Source: Galbitalea sp. SE-J8
GTDB taxonomy: Bacteria > Actinomycetota > Actinomycetes > Actinomycetales > Microbacteriaceae
DNA length: 42,796 nt
NCBI RefSeq assembly: GCF_030345695.1
Contig: NZ_JAUASV010000025.1
Location: 1 to 42,796, forward strand
Reading direction: 5' to 3'
Below are positions 7,942 through 16,573 of the stretch, one piece after another (positions within the stretch are counted from its first letter, which is position 1; each line of letters starts with the position of its first letter). The notes under the pieces were generated by a model. The model was given only the letters and a program-made list of their open reading frames with translations. It did no database searches and was not told the DNA's origin. The translations under genes were made by a program, and so were the position numbers.

Positions 7942-9134
7942 CGCGCCACCCGCACCGTCACGACGAACGGGTCCCTGTCGTCGATGCGCACCGTGCCGTC
8001 GAGCCCGGCGACGCGCTCGCGCACGCCGCGCAGGCCGAACCCGCCGCCCTCGGACCCGCCGCCCTCGGACGCGCCCGCAGGGTGCGTGGCGGCCGGGTGC
8101 GTGCCGGTGGGGTGCGTGCCGGTGGGGTGCGGGTCGGCGGGGTGCGTGCCGGTGGGGTGCGGGTCGGCGCGGTTCGACACGCGCAGCACGACGTCCGCGC
8201 CGTCCGTGCGCAGCTCGACGTCGACCGCCGCGCCCGGGGCGTGCCGCCGCGCGTTGACGAGCAGCTCGCGGGCGACGAGCGCGAGCTCGGCCGCCGAGCG
8301 CGGGGGCAGCTCGATCCCGGGAGAGATGGCGAGCGCGGCCGAACCGCCGTGGGCGCGGTGCTCCTCGACGAGCCGCCGCAGCGCCGCGGGCAGGTCGACC
8401 GGCGCGTGCTCGGGCTCGCGCAGGGCGCGCACCGCGGCGCGGGCCTCGGTCAGGCCGTCCGCGGCGAGCGAGCGCGCGGCGCGCACGCGCGCGTGGGCGG
8501 CATCCGTCGCTCCCGCGTCGAGCTCGGCGTCCACGGCGTCGAGCTGCAGCACGAGCCCGCCGAGGCTGTGCGCGAGCACGTCGTGGATGTCCCGCGCGAT
8601 GCGGGCGCGCTCGTCGCTCGCGGCCGACCGGGCGCGCTCCTCGAGCAGCGCGCGGCTCTGCGCGTCGGCGGTGCGGAACTGGCGGCGGCTGATGGCCGAG
8701 AGGGTCGCGATGGCGATCGCGCCGAACGAGCCGAGGATCGCGAGCGGATCGGTCGGCACGATGAGGGCGCCCGCGCCGATCCCGATCACGGCGGAGCCGA
8801 GCACCGCGACGCCGTCGCGCACCGGCCGGTCGCTGCGCGCGATGACCCGCAGCACGACGGCGATCGCGGCCACGATCCCGAGCACCTGGGTCGGCACCGA
8901 GCTCAGCCCGCTGAGCGCCGCCGCGACCGCCGCGGTCACGACCACGACGGTGTCGGGCACGCGGCGGACGATCGTGAGGGCGACCCACAGCGCCACCGGC
9001 ACGAGCGCGACCACCGACCACGGGTCCGCGTGCAGCACGATGTTGCGCACCAGCGAGACCGTGACGGCGAGCACGCCGAGCGCCGAGAGCCCGACGCGGA
9101 GCGGGCTGCGCACCTCCAGTGCTGCGAGACTCAT
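7938..9134 (-). CDS. NarL-type sensor histidine kinase
   Basis: The 398-residue protein has four to six N-terminal membrane segments (residues ~10-145). A HisKA_3 dimerisation domain follows with phospho-acceptor His184 in ARDIHDVLAHSLGGLVLQLD, then a HATPase domain with the N box (ELLVNARRHAPG) and a terminal GFGLRGVRERV. Between strand LRVSN and GFGLRG lies an unusual insertion, residues ~321-358: HPTGT/HPADP pentapeptide repeats and then GGGSEGGG, which falls in the ATP-lid region. It is coupled to its response regulator. No ligand-binding sensor domain is evident, so the signal is probably membrane-derived, as in cell-envelope stress kinases. Confidence 0.92.
   Translation of the reverse strand: MSLAALEVRSPLRVGLSALGVLAVTVSLVRNIVLHADPWSVVALVPVALWVALTIVRRVPDTVVVVTAAVAAALSGLSSVPTQVLGIVAAIAVVLRVIARSDRPVRDGVAVLGSAVIGIGAGALIVPTDPLAILGSFGAIAIATLSAISRRQFRTADAQSRALLEERARSAASDERARIARDIHDVLAHSLGGLVLQLDAVDAELDAGATDAAHARVRAARSLAADGLTEARAAVRALREPEHAPVDLPAALRRLVEEHRAHGGSAALAISPGIELPPRSAAELALVARELLVNARRHAPGAAVDVELRTDGADVVLRVSNRADPHPTGTHPADPHPTGTHPTGTHPAATHPAGASEGGGSEGGGFGLRGVRERVAGLDGTVRIDDRDPFVVTVRVAR
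8060..8170 (-). repeat. in-frame 15-bp minisatellite in the histidine kinase ATP-lid region
   Basis: Units related to GTGCGTGCCGGTGGG recur every 15 bp and encode HPTGT or HPADP on the minus strand. Being multiples of three, expansions would lengthen but not frameshift the kinase. Confidence 0.75.
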
Positions 9135-9213
9135 GGCACCATCCTCGCGCCGCACGGGATGCGGGGCACGCGCCCGGCGCGGATCGGGCCGGGCACGCGC
9201 CCCGTCCGCATCC

Positions 9214-9289
9214 CGCGACGAGAGCCGTATCCCGCGACGAGGGCCGAGTGACGCGACGAGGGCCGCGTCACGCGACGAGGGCCGAGTGA
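9214..9289 (-). repeat. four 19-bp tandem repeats overlapping a gene end
   Basis: Units beginning CGCGACGAG start at 9214, 9233, 9252 and 9271. Unit 4 encodes the last residues (HSALVA) of the neighbouring membrane protein and unit 3 supplies its TGA stop, so the C terminus of that protein is repeat-derived. Confidence 0.8.
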
Positions 9290-9798
9290 CGCTCCAGGCG
9301 CAGCAGCATGACCGCCAGCCGGCTGCCGCGGTTGACCGCGATCGCGAGCAGGATGACGCCCGTGGATGCCGCGAGCGCGGCGCCGGCGACGTGCGCGTAG
9401 ACGTCGAGCCCGACGCGCACGGCGATGAGCACGATCCACAGCGCGATGCCGAGCCAGCCCGTGCGGCTCTCGACCGTGGGCAGAACATCGGGTGCGCGAC
9501 GGCTCGCCATCACGCGGGCGAGCGCCGCGTCGCCGATCGGGCGGAACCGCGCGATCGCGCCCATGAGCGCTCCGGTCGCGATGGCCGCGACGGCGCTCGC
9601 GAGCAGGATGACGACATCCATCCGGGTCACGGTCGTGACGTGGCTCTGGGCGACCGTCACGACGCCGATGATCGCGAGGATGACCGGCATCCGCCAGGCG
9701 TTGCCGGGCACGACGGGCGCCCAGCGCAGCTGCCTCGCGCTGATCCACACGATGACGGCGAGGGCGGCGAGGGCTTCGAGGAGGGAGGTGATGTCCAT
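9268..9798 (-). CDS. small integral membrane protein, function unknown
   Basis: The 176-residue protein is almost entirely hydrophobic with about five helices: ALAALAVIVWISARQ, MPVILAIIGVVTVAQS, MDVVILLASAVAAIATGALMG, WLGIALWIVLIAVRVGLDVYA and STGVILLAIAVNRGSRL. It resembles the DUF1453-like proteins that sit next to NarL-type two-component genes in Actinobacteria, but I hold that assignment loosely. The chosen ATG begins directly before the first helix. It lies between the ABC permease gene and the kinase gene, all on the same strand, which suggests membership of one bacitracin/envelope-stress-like module. Confidence 0.75.
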   Translation of the reverse strand: MDITSLLEALAALAVIVWISARQLRWAPVVPGNAWRMPVILAIIGVVTVAQSHVTTVTRMDVVILLASAVAAIATGALMGAIARFRPIGDAALARVMASRRAPDVLPTVESRTGWLGIALWIVLIAVRVGLDVYAHVAGAALAASTGVILLAIAVNRGSRLAVMLLRLERHSALVA

Positions 9799-9899
9799 GC
9801 CTCGAGACTCCCGTGCCCGCCGACCGTCGAGCACCACCGCGGGATGGAGCCCGGGTGGAGACCGGGTGGAGATCGGCCGCGCCGCGGGCCGCCCGTGGC

Positions 9900-10727
9900 T
9901 CAGACGTCGCGGCGTTTGACGAGCGCGATCCCGATGACCCAGACGAGAGCGACCCAGCCGAGGAGCACGAGCCCGCCCTGCCACCAGGTGAGCGCGAAGA
10001 CCGACTCGCCGACCTGCGCCCCGTCGTCGTGTTCGTAGCCGTACAGCTCCGAACCGGCGTTCGACGGCAGGAACAGCGCGGCGTTCCCGAGCCACTCGCT
10101 CCGCGTCAGGCTCGCGAAGAGGTTCGCCACGATCGGGAGCACGAGCAGGATGCCGAGCACGGTCGCGATCGCCCCCGCCGAGACGCGGATGATGAGCCCG
10201 ACACCCGTCGCGAACGCCGCGACCAGCGCGAGGTAGACCGCGTCGCCGGCGAGCCCCCGCCAGAGCTGCGCGTCGTCGAGCACGATGTCGAAGCCGCGCG
10301 CGCTCGTGAGGCTCACGACGGCGAGCGCCGACAGGCTCACGGCGATCACGGCGAGCACGAGCGTGACGAGCGTGAACAGCACGCCCTTGGCGAGCACCGC
10401 GCCGGTGCGGCGGGGCGCGGCGAGCATGGTCGTGCGGATCATCCCCGTGCCGTACTCGCCGGTGATGACGAGGCAGCCGAGCACGCCGAGCACGAGCTGC
10501 GCGAAACTCGTGCCGAGCGTGGAGTAGCCGAGCAGCACGTCGGCCGAGACCGGGCGCACGGCGCCGGTCTCGTCGGTTCCGGGAGAGCTCGCGCCGCCGA
10601 TGAGCAGCCCCAGGCCGGCCATGATCGCGAGCGTGATGATGAGGCACCACCACGTGGAGCGCACGCTCCACAGCTTGATCCACTCGGAGCGCAGCAGGTG
10701 GTCGAACGTCAGGCGCGGCGCGGTCAT
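9900..10727 (-). CDS. ABC-2 type transporter permease
   Basis: The 275-residue membrane protein has the ABC-2 permease layout: a cytosolic start (LRSEWIKLWSVRSTWW), then six helices including LIITLAIMAGLGLLIG, FAQLVLGVLGCLVITGEYGTGMIRTT, VLFTLVTLVLAVIAVSLSALAVV, YLALVAAFATGVGLIIR, IATVLGILLVLPIVANL and LVLLGWVALVWVIGIALV. The conserved GEYGTGMIRTTMLAAPRR motif lies after helix 2. It starts within the stop of the ATPase gene (ATGA), so the two form one exporter. Substrate unknown; such pairs beside NarL two-component systems often export antimicrobial peptides or lipids. Confidence 0.92.
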   Translation of the reverse strand: MTAPRLTFDHLLRSEWIKLWSVRSTWWCLIITLAIMAGLGLLIGGASSPGTDETGAVRPVSADVLLGYSTLGTSFAQLVLGVLGCLVITGEYGTGMIRTTMLAAPRRTGAVLAKGVLFTLVTLVLAVIAVSLSALAVVSLTSARGFDIVLDDAQLWRGLAGDAVYLALVAAFATGVGLIIRVSAGAIATVLGILLVLPIVANLFASLTRSEWLGNAALFLPSNAGSELYGYEHDDGAQVGESVFALTWWQGGLVLLGWVALVWVIGIALVKRRDV

Positions 10728-11635
10728 GCCGCACCGCCCGAGGCGTATTCGACGTCGTCCCGCGTGAGTTCGAGGTAGGCCTGCTCGAGCGATGCGGACT
10801 GCGGCGTGAGCTCGTGCAGCACGACGCCCGCCGCGTGGGCCAGCTCGCCGATGCGCTCCGCGGGCAGGCCCGTCGCGTCGATGCGGTCGACGCCCGTGAC
10901 GGATGCCGCGCCCCCGGCCGCGAGGATCGCCTGCGCGAGGCGGGACGCATCCGGTGTCCGCACGAGCACCGCCCGGCCCGTGGCCCCCGCGAGGATCTCG
11001 GCGACGGGGGCATCCGCGATCACCCGGCCCCGGCCGAGCACGACGATGTGGTCGGCGGTCTGGGCCATCTCGCTCATCAGGTGCGAGGAGAGGAACACCG
11101 TGCGCCCCTGGCGCGCGAGCTGCTTCGCGAGGGTGCGCACCCAGATCACGCCCTCCGGGTCGAGCCCGTTCACCGGCTCGTCGAGGATGAGCGTCGCCGG
11201 GTCGCCGAGCAGTGCCGCGGCGATGCCGAGCCGCTGGCCCATGCCGAGCGAGAAGCCGCCCACCCGTCGGTCCGCGACGGAGCCGATGCCGGCGAGCGCG
11301 ATGACCTCGTCGACCCGGTGGCGGCCGATGCCGTGGGTCGCGGCGACCGCGCGCAGGTGCGATCGGGCGGTGCGCCCTGGGTGCACGGCCTTCGCGTCGA
11401 GCAGGGCGCCGACCTCGGTGAGCGGGGCGGCGTGCTCCGCGTAGCGCCGGCCGCCCACGGTCGTCGTGCCGGACGTGGGCCGGTCGAGCCCGACGATGGT
11501 GCGCATCGTCGTCGACTTGCCGGCACCGTTCGGGCCGAGGAAGCCGGTCACGAGCCCGGGCCGGGCGACGAACGACACGTCATCGACCGCGACCTTCGCG
11601 CCGTAGCGCTTGGTCAGGTGCGTGACCTCGATCAC
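10724..11635 (-). CDS. ABC transporter ATP-binding protein
   Basis: The 303-residue ATPase has Walker A (GPNGAGKST), the signature region FSLGMGQRLGIAAALLGDPATLILDEPVNGLDPEG combining the LSGGQ equivalent, Walker B and D loop, and the H-loop SSHLMSE. A C-terminal ~80-residue extension is typical of drug or antibiotic exporters of the BcrA/DrrA kind. The GTG start overlaps the pepN stop codon (GTGA). It partners with the permease encoded next. Confidence 0.93.
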   Translation of the reverse strand: MIEVTHLTKRYGAKVAVDDVSFVARPGLVTGFLGPNGAGKSTTMRTIVGLDRPTSGTTTVGGRRYAEHAAPLTEVGALLDAKAVHPGRTARSHLRAVAATHGIGRHRVDEVIALAGIGSVADRRVGGFSLGMGQRLGIAAALLGDPATLILDEPVNGLDPEGVIWVRTLAKQLARQGRTVFLSSHLMSEMAQTADHIVVLGRGRVIADAPVAEILAGATGRAVLVRTPDASRLAQAILAAGGAASVTGVDRIDATGLPAERIGELAHAAGVVLHELTPQSASLEQAYLELTRDDVEYASGGAA

Positions 11636-14175
11636 GTGCGATCCCGCTCCTGCACCATGAGCGCGCGTTCGACGGAGGCGAGGGGCTCGATCACGAGGCG
11701 GCGCAGCGCGGGGATGTCGGGCGACGCCTCGAGCCACGCGCGCGTGCGCGTGACAAGAGCCTCGGACGCGAGATCGACCGGGAACAGGCCCGCGATCACG
11801 TACTCGGCGATCTTGTACGACCGCGAGTTCCAGACGTCCGCGATCGCGTCGAAGTAGGGCTCGACGAGCGGCTCGAGCGCGGCCGTGTCGTTGTTGTGCT
11901 GGAAGCCGACGGTCGTCGCGCGGACCACGACGTTCGGGAGCGTGTCGCTCAGCACGAGCGAGTCGAACGCCGCCTTCTTGCCCTCGGCCGTCGGGATGGT
12001 GGCGCGGGCGCGGGCGGCGGCCTGCTGGCCGTTCGAGGTGTTGTCCCGCTCCAGCTGGGCGGCGATCTCCGGCTCGCCCGCGACGCCCGCGAGCACGGCG
12101 CCCTCGAGCAGCTCCCAGGTCAGGTCCGCGTCGATCTCGAGACCGTCGAGCGCGACCGACCCGTCGATCAGGCCGAGGAGCGTCGCGCCGTGCTCGGGCG
12201 TCGAGGCGAGCTGCGCGAAGAACTTCACGAACTGGAACTGCGCGTCGGATGCCGGCTCCGCGACCCGGGCGAGCGCCCAGAGCTGGGTGCCGACCAGCTC
12301 GATCGTCTCGGCACGGATGGCCGGGTCGACGTACAGCCGGGCGGTGGTCGCGAGCTGGGTGAGCGACAGACGGATCGTGGTCGACTCGGTCTCGGCGGCG
12401 ATGTTGTTCAGCACGAGCTGCACGTAGTCGCGCGCGCGGGTCTCGCCGTCGCGCGTCGCGTCCCACGCGGCGCCCCACACGACGGCGCGCGCGAGCGGAC
12501 CCTCGAAGTCCTTGAGGTGCTCGATCGCGACGGCGAGGGACGCGTCGTCGAGACGGATCTTCGCGTAGGCGAGGTCGTCGTCGTTGAGCAGCACGAGGTC
12601 GGGCTTCGTCACGCCGACGAGCTCGGCGATCTCGGTGCGCTCGCCGTCGATGTCCACCTCGACCTGCCGCGTGCGGCGCACGACGCCCTCCGGGTCCAGG
12701 TCGTACAGGCCGATGGTGAGGCGGTGTGGGCGGATCGTGGGGTGGTCGGCGATCGCCGACTGCAGCACCTGGAACGACGAGAAGGTGCCGTCATCCGCCA
12801 CCTCGAACGCGGGGCGCAGCGTGTTCACGCCCGCCGTCTCGAGCCACTGCTTCGACCACTCCGACAGGTCACGGCCGCTCGTGACCTCGAGCTCGGCGAG
12901 CAGGTCGGCGAGCTCGGTGTTGTCGTGGTGGTGCTTGGCGAAGTAGGCCGCGACACCGCCGAAGAACGCGTCGATGCCGACCCAGGCGGCGAGCTGCTTG
13001 AGCACGCTGCCGCCCTTCGCGTAGGTGATGCCGTCGAAGTTGACCTGCACGTCCTCGAGGTCGCGGATGTCGGCGACGATCGGGTGCGTCGACGGCAGCT
13101 GGTCCTGGCGGTACGCCCAGCTCTTCTCCATCGCCTGGAACGTCGTCCAGGCCTCGACCCACTCGGTGGCCTCGGCGGTCGCCATCGTGGACGCCCACTC
13201 GGCGAACGACTCGTTGAGCCAGAGGTCGTTCCACCACTTCATGGTCACGAGGTCGCCGAACCACATGTGGGCGAGCTCGTGCAGGATCGTGACGACGCGG
13301 CGCTCCCTGATGGCATCCGTCACCTTCGAGCGGAACACGTAGGTCTCGGTGAACGTGACCGCGCCCGCGTTCTCCATGGCGCCCGCGTTGAACTCGGGCA
13401 CGAACAGCTGGTCGTACTTGTCGAACGGGTACGGGTAGGCGAACTTCTCCTCGTAGTAGGCGAAGCCCTTCTTCGTGATGTCGAACACGTAGTCGGCGTC
13501 CATGTAGGGCGTGAGCGACCTGCGCGTGAACACCCCGAGCGGGACCGTGCGGCCGTCGGAGCTCGTGAGCTCGTCGCGCACGACGTCGTAGGGGCCGGCG
13601 ACGAGCGCGGTGATGTAGCTCGAGATGCGCGGCGTCGCGCCGAACGACCACGTCGCCGTGCCGTCGCCGACCGGCGCCGGCTCGGGCGTCGGCTGGTTGC
13701 TGACCACCTGCCAGTGCGCGGGCGCGGTGACCGTGAAGGCGAACTCCGCCTTGAGGTCGGGCTGCTCGAACACCGCGAACACGCGGCGGCTGTCGGGCAC
13801 CTCGAACTGCGAGTACAGGTAGACCTCGCCGTCGACCGGGTCGACGAACCGGTGCAGGCCCTCGCCGGTGTTCGTGTAGGCGAAGTCCGCGTCGACGACG
13901 AGCTCGTGGGCGCCCGCCGTGAGGTCGAGGGCGATGCGGATGCCGTCGGCGGCCCCGGTGTCGACGCTCGCCCCGTCGAGGGTGATCGCGTGCACGGCGC
14001 TCGTGATGGCGTCGATGAACGTCGAGGCGGCGGCGTTCGCCGTGAAGCGCACCGTCGTCGTGGAACGGAACACCTCCGGCCCGGTCGTCAGGTCGAGGAC
14101 GATCTGATAGCTCTCGACCTCGAGGAGCGCCTTGCGTTCGGCGGCCTCGACGCGGGTGATGTTGTCGGACGGCAT
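11632..14175 (-). CDS. pepN: aminopeptidase N (M1 family metallopeptidase)
   Basis: This 847-residue cytosolic zinc aminopeptidase removes N-terminal residues from peptides. It has the exopeptidase motif GAMEN (residues 265-269) and the zinc site HELAH (His299, Glu300, His303) with Glu322 in WLNESFAEW. Length and the ERAP1-like C-terminal helical domain match the actinobacterial pepN family. The ATG at 14175 has AGGGAG six nucleotides upstream and a TAGAGT -10 box about 50 nt upstream. It heads the long minus-strand run and overlaps the ABC ATPase gene by four bases. Confidence 0.96.
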   Translation of the reverse strand: MPSDNITRVEAAERKALLEVESYQIVLDLTTGPEVFRSTTTVRFTANAAASTFIDAITSAVHAITLDGASVDTGAADGIRIALDLTAGAHELVVDADFAYTNTGEGLHRFVDPVDGEVYLYSQFEVPDSRRVFAVFEQPDLKAEFAFTVTAPAHWQVVSNQPTPEPAPVGDGTATWSFGATPRISSYITALVAGPYDVVRDELTSSDGRTVPLGVFTRRSLTPYMDADYVFDITKKGFAYYEEKFAYPYPFDKYDQLFVPEFNAGAMENAGAVTFTETYVFRSKVTDAIRERRVVTILHELAHMWFGDLVTMKWWNDLWLNESFAEWASTMATAEATEWVEAWTTFQAMEKSWAYRQDQLPSTHPIVADIRDLEDVQVNFDGITYAKGGSVLKQLAAWVGIDAFFGGVAAYFAKHHHDNTELADLLAELEVTSGRDLSEWSKQWLETAGVNTLRPAFEVADDGTFSSFQVLQSAIADHPTIRPHRLTIGLYDLDPEGVVRRTRQVEVDIDGERTEIAELVGVTKPDLVLLNDDDLAYAKIRLDDASLAVAIEHLKDFEGPLARAVVWGAAWDATRDGETRARDYVQLVLNNIAAETESTTIRLSLTQLATTARLYVDPAIRAETIELVGTQLWALARVAEPASDAQFQFVKFFAQLASTPEHGATLLGLIDGSVALDGLEIDADLTWELLEGAVLAGVAGEPEIAAQLERDNTSNGQQAAARARATIPTAEGKKAAFDSLVLSDTLPNVVVRATTVGFQHNNDTAALEPLVEPYFDAIADVWNSRSYKIAEYVIAGLFPVDLASEALVTRTRAWLEASPDIPALRRLVIEPLASVERALMVQERDRT

Positions 14176-14224
14176 CTCGTGCTCCCTGTCGTTCGTCTGG
14201 GACGGGCGGATCGCGCCGCAAGCG

Positions 14225-14230
14225 ACTCTA
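14225..14230 (-). promoter_or_regulatory. putative -10 box of pepN
   Basis: TAGAGT on the minus strand lies 49 nt before the pepN ATG, leaving a short leader with the AGGGAG ribosome site. It is arranged back to back with the rpiB promoter. Confidence 0.4.
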
Positions 14231-14283
14231 CCGGCGTGCGCACCCCCGTTCGCGGGGAGCCGGAGCGCCCGCGCGGGCGCTCC

Positions 14284-14289
14284 TAGGAT
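14284..14289 (+). promoter_or_regulatory. putative -10 box of leaderless rpiB
   Basis: TAGGAT is followed after 7 nt by the rpiB ATG at 14297, and no ribosome site intervenes, so transcription probably starts at the A of the ATG. Confidence 0.5.
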
Positions 14290-14296
14290 GAGAGCC

Positions 14297-14782
14297 ATGC
14301 GCATCCACATCGCGACGGACCACGCCGGACTCGAGCTCAGCGAGGAACTGCAGCGGCACCTGCGCGAGGCCGGTCACGAGGTCATCGACCACGGGCCGAC
14401 GAGCTTCGACCCCGAGGACGACTACCCGTCGTTCTGCATCAACGCGGCCTCGGCCGTGGTGCGCGACCAGGCCGCGGGCGTCGAGACGCTCGGCGTCGTG
14501 TTCGGCGGCTCGGGCAACGGCGAGCAGATCGCCGCGAACAAGGTGGACGGCATCCGCGCCGCCCTGGTCTGGAACCAGAGCACCGCCGAGCTCGCGCGCG
14601 AGCACAACGACGCGAACGTCATCTCGATCGGCGCCCGCCAGCACACCGTCGACGAGGCGAAGGGCTTCATCGACACGTTCATCGCGACCCCGTTCTCGGG
14701 CGTCGAGCGGCACGCGCGACGGATCGCGCAGCTCGCCGAGTACGAGAGCACCGGCCTCATCGCCGGACGCCAGATCGACTGA
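14297..14782 (+). CDS. rpiB: ribose-5-phosphate isomerase B
   Basis: The 161-residue enzyme interconverts ribose 5-phosphate and ribulose 5-phosphate in the pentose phosphate pathway. It has the RpiB/LacAB signature: MRIHIATDHAGLEL, DHGPTSFDPEDDYP, VFGGSGNGEQIAANKVDGIRAAL and HNDANVISIGAR. Length is typical. The ATG at 14297 is chosen because the family begins exactly there and the -10 box points to it. The glycosylase gene follows after four bases, so the two are co-transcribed. Confidence 0.95.
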   Translation: MRIHIATDHAGLELSEELQRHLREAGHEVIDHGPTSFDPEDDYPSFCINAASAVVRDQAAGVETLGVVFGGSGNGEQIAANKVDGIRAALVWNQSTAELAREHNDANVISIGARQHTVDEAKGFIDTFIATPFSGVERHARRIAQLAEYESTGLIAGRQID

Positions 14783-14786
14783 GGCC

Positions 14787-15767
14787 ATGCCCGAGGGACA
14801 CAGCGTCCACCGCATCGCGCGCCAGTTCGCGCTGCACTTCGTCGGCCATCCGGTCGCGGTCTCGTCGCCCCAGGGCCGGTTCGCGGGCGGCGCCGAGCGC
14901 ATCGACGGCCGCGAGATGATCGTGTCGCGGGCGGTCGGCAAGCAGCTGTTCCTGGAGTTCGACAACGAGCTCTGGCTGCGCGTGCACCTCGGCATGTACG
15001 GCGCGTGGGACTTCGCGGGCGCGGTGGAGCTGGGGGCGGCGCGAAGCGAGCCCGGGTTCGCGACCGCCGACGGTCCCCGCCGGTATCTCGACCAGACGGC
15101 GGCCGAGGACTCGAACTGGTCGATCGGCGCACCGCGCCGCACGAGGCTCCGCATGGCGGAGAGCGAGAAGGAGCTCGATGCCGACTTCGGCGCGTTCCCG
15201 CCCGAGCCGGTGGGTGCGGTGCGCGTGCGGCTGCTGACGGATGCCACGGTCGCCGACCTGCGCGGGCCGACCGCGTGCGAGGTGCTCACCCCCGAGGAGG
15301 TGCGCGCGCAGCTCGCGAGGCTCGGCCCCGACCCGCTCGTCGACGATCCGGCCGAGGGCGAGGAGCGGTTCGTCGCCGCCGTGCGGAAGACGGCCACGCC
15401 GATCGGCCTGCTGCTCATGGACCAGTCCGTGATCAGCGGCATCGGCAACGTGTACCGCGCCGAGCTGCTGTTCCGCGCGCGGCTCGACCCGCACACGCCC
15501 GGCAGGAGCGTGCCCGAGGAGGTCGTGCGCGGCCTCTGGCGCGACTGGACGCACCTGCTCACGGTCGGCGTCGAGCTCGGCGTCATGCTCACGATGGATG
15601 ACGTCACGCCCGAGCAGCAGGCGGCCGCGATCGCACACCGCGACGACCGGCACTGGGTGTACCACCGTGCCGGGCTCCCGTGCCGCGTGTGCGGCAGCCC
15701 GGTCGTGATGGAGCCGGCCGCCGGTCGCAAGCTCTACTGGTGCCCGACCGATCAGGTGCGGCCGTGA
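14787..15767 (+). CDS. Fpg/Nei family DNA glycosylase (endonuclease VIII-like)
   Basis: The 326-residue base-excision-repair enzyme has the catalytic N terminus MPEGHSVHR (Pro2 nucleophile, Glu3), the helix-two-turn-helix GIGNVYRAELLFRARLDPHTPG, and a C-terminal zinc finger (CRVCGS ... YWCPTDQ). MPEGH rather than MPELPE places it with the Nei-type enzymes that remove oxidised pyrimidines. The final zinc-finger Cys pattern here shows C-x2-C then a single Cys in YWCPTDQ; the fourth ligand is not a Cys in the visible sequence, as the protein ends in VRP. It sits between rpiB and the PaiB-like gene, overlapping the latter by GTGA. Confidence 0.92.
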   Translation: MPEGHSVHRIARQFALHFVGHPVAVSSPQGRFAGGAERIDGREMIVSRAVGKQLFLEFDNELWLRVHLGMYGAWDFAGAVELGAARSEPGFATADGPRRYLDQTAAEDSNWSIGAPRRTRLRMAESEKELDADFGAFPPEPVGAVRVRLLTDATVADLRGPTACEVLTPEEVRAQLARLGPDPLVDDPAEGEERFVAAVRKTATPIGLLLMDQSVISGIGNVYRAELLFRARLDPHTPGRSVPEEVVRGLWRDWTHLLTVGVELGVMLTMDDVTPEQQAAAIAHRDDRHWVYHRAGLPCRVCGSPVVMEPAAGRKLYWCPTDQVRP

Positions 15768-16573
15768 GACACACCCCGCACTTCCTGCTCACCGACGCGG
15801 ACGAGGTCAAGCGCCTCATCCGGGAGAACCCGTGGGCGACGATCGTGTCCCACGCGGCGTCCGGCCTGGTCGCGAGCCACTACCCGTTCCTGCTCGAGGA
15901 GAGCGCCCGGCCCGGGGAGGGTGCCCTGCTCGGGGAGGGCGCCCCGCTCGGGGAGGGTGCCGGCGGCATCACCCTGGTCAGCCACGTCGGCCGGCCCGAC
16001 GAGCAGCTGCACGAGCTCGGCCAGCACGAGGTGCTCGTCATCGTGCAGGGCGCGCACGGCTACGTGTCGCCGTCGGCCTACGACTCGGGCGACTTCATCC
16101 CGACCTGGAACCACGTCACCGCGCACCTCTACGGGGTGCCCGAGATCCTCTCGGACGAGGAGAACTTCCGGGTGCTCGGCGACCTCGTCGACCGCTTCGA
16201 GGAGCGGATGCCGCACCCCGTGGGTCTGGACGTGGACGAGGCGACGGCGCGCCGCATCGCGAAGGGCACCGTCGGCATCCGGCTGCGGGTCACCCGGTTC
16301 GACGCCCGTGCGAAGCTCAGCCAGAACAAGCCCGCGCACGTGCGGGAGCGCATCATCGCGGCGCTCGAGGGCGACGGACCGTACGCGCAGCCCTGGCTCG
16401 CAGCCGAGATGCGCCGGCTGGAGGGCGACGGGGCGGCGCATCCGTGGGCCCGGCCGTCGCCGGCGGGCGGAGTGCGCGGGTCGGAGGGCGACGGGGCGGC
16501 GCATCCGGGGGCCCGGCCGTCGCCGGCGGGCGGAGTGCGCGGGCTCGACGACGGGAACGAGGAGCAGCGATGA
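15764..16573 (+). CDS. FMN-binding negative transcriptional regulator (PaiB-like)
   Basis: The 269-residue protein has the FMN-binding split-barrel fold of the PaiB/FMN_bind_2 family: FLLTDADEVKRLIRENPWATIVS, SHYPFLLE, HVGRPDEQLHEL, VLVIVQGAHGYVSPSAY and FIPTWNHVTAHLYG. Two low-complexity features are unusual. One is a GEGALL/GEGAPL/GEGAGG loop (residues ~47-64). The other is a C-terminal tail in which a 21-residue block (EGDGAAHP...PAGGVRG) is duplicated by a 63-bp direct repeat. The GTG start overlaps the glycosylase stop and the TGA overlaps the next ATG. Regulator or flavin oxidoreductase function cannot be separated by sequence. Confidence 0.88.
   Translation: MRHTPHFLLTDADEVKRLIRENPWATIVSHAASGLVASHYPFLLEESARPGEGALLGEGAPLGEGAGGITLVSHVGRPDEQLHELGQHEVLVIVQGAHGYVSPSAYDSGDFIPTWNHVTAHLYGVPEILSDEENFRVLGDLVDRFEERMPHPVGLDVDEATARRIAKGTVGIRLRVTRFDARAKLSQNKPAHVRERIIAALEGDGPYAQPWLAAEMRRLEGDGAAHPWARPSPAGGVRGSEGDGAAHPGARPSPAGGVRGLDDGNEEQR
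16421..16546 (+). repeat. 63-bp in-frame tandem duplication
   Basis: Two copies of GAGGGCGACGGGGCGGCGCA and the following sequence start at 16421 and 16484. Each encodes 21 residues at the C terminus of the PaiB-like protein, differing by few bases. Confidence 0.85.

Noticed and set aside
11896-14286. A 796-codon plus-strand open frame across pepN
   Set aside because: Antisense shadow; the opposite strand has the GAMEN and HELAH motifs of aminopeptidase N.
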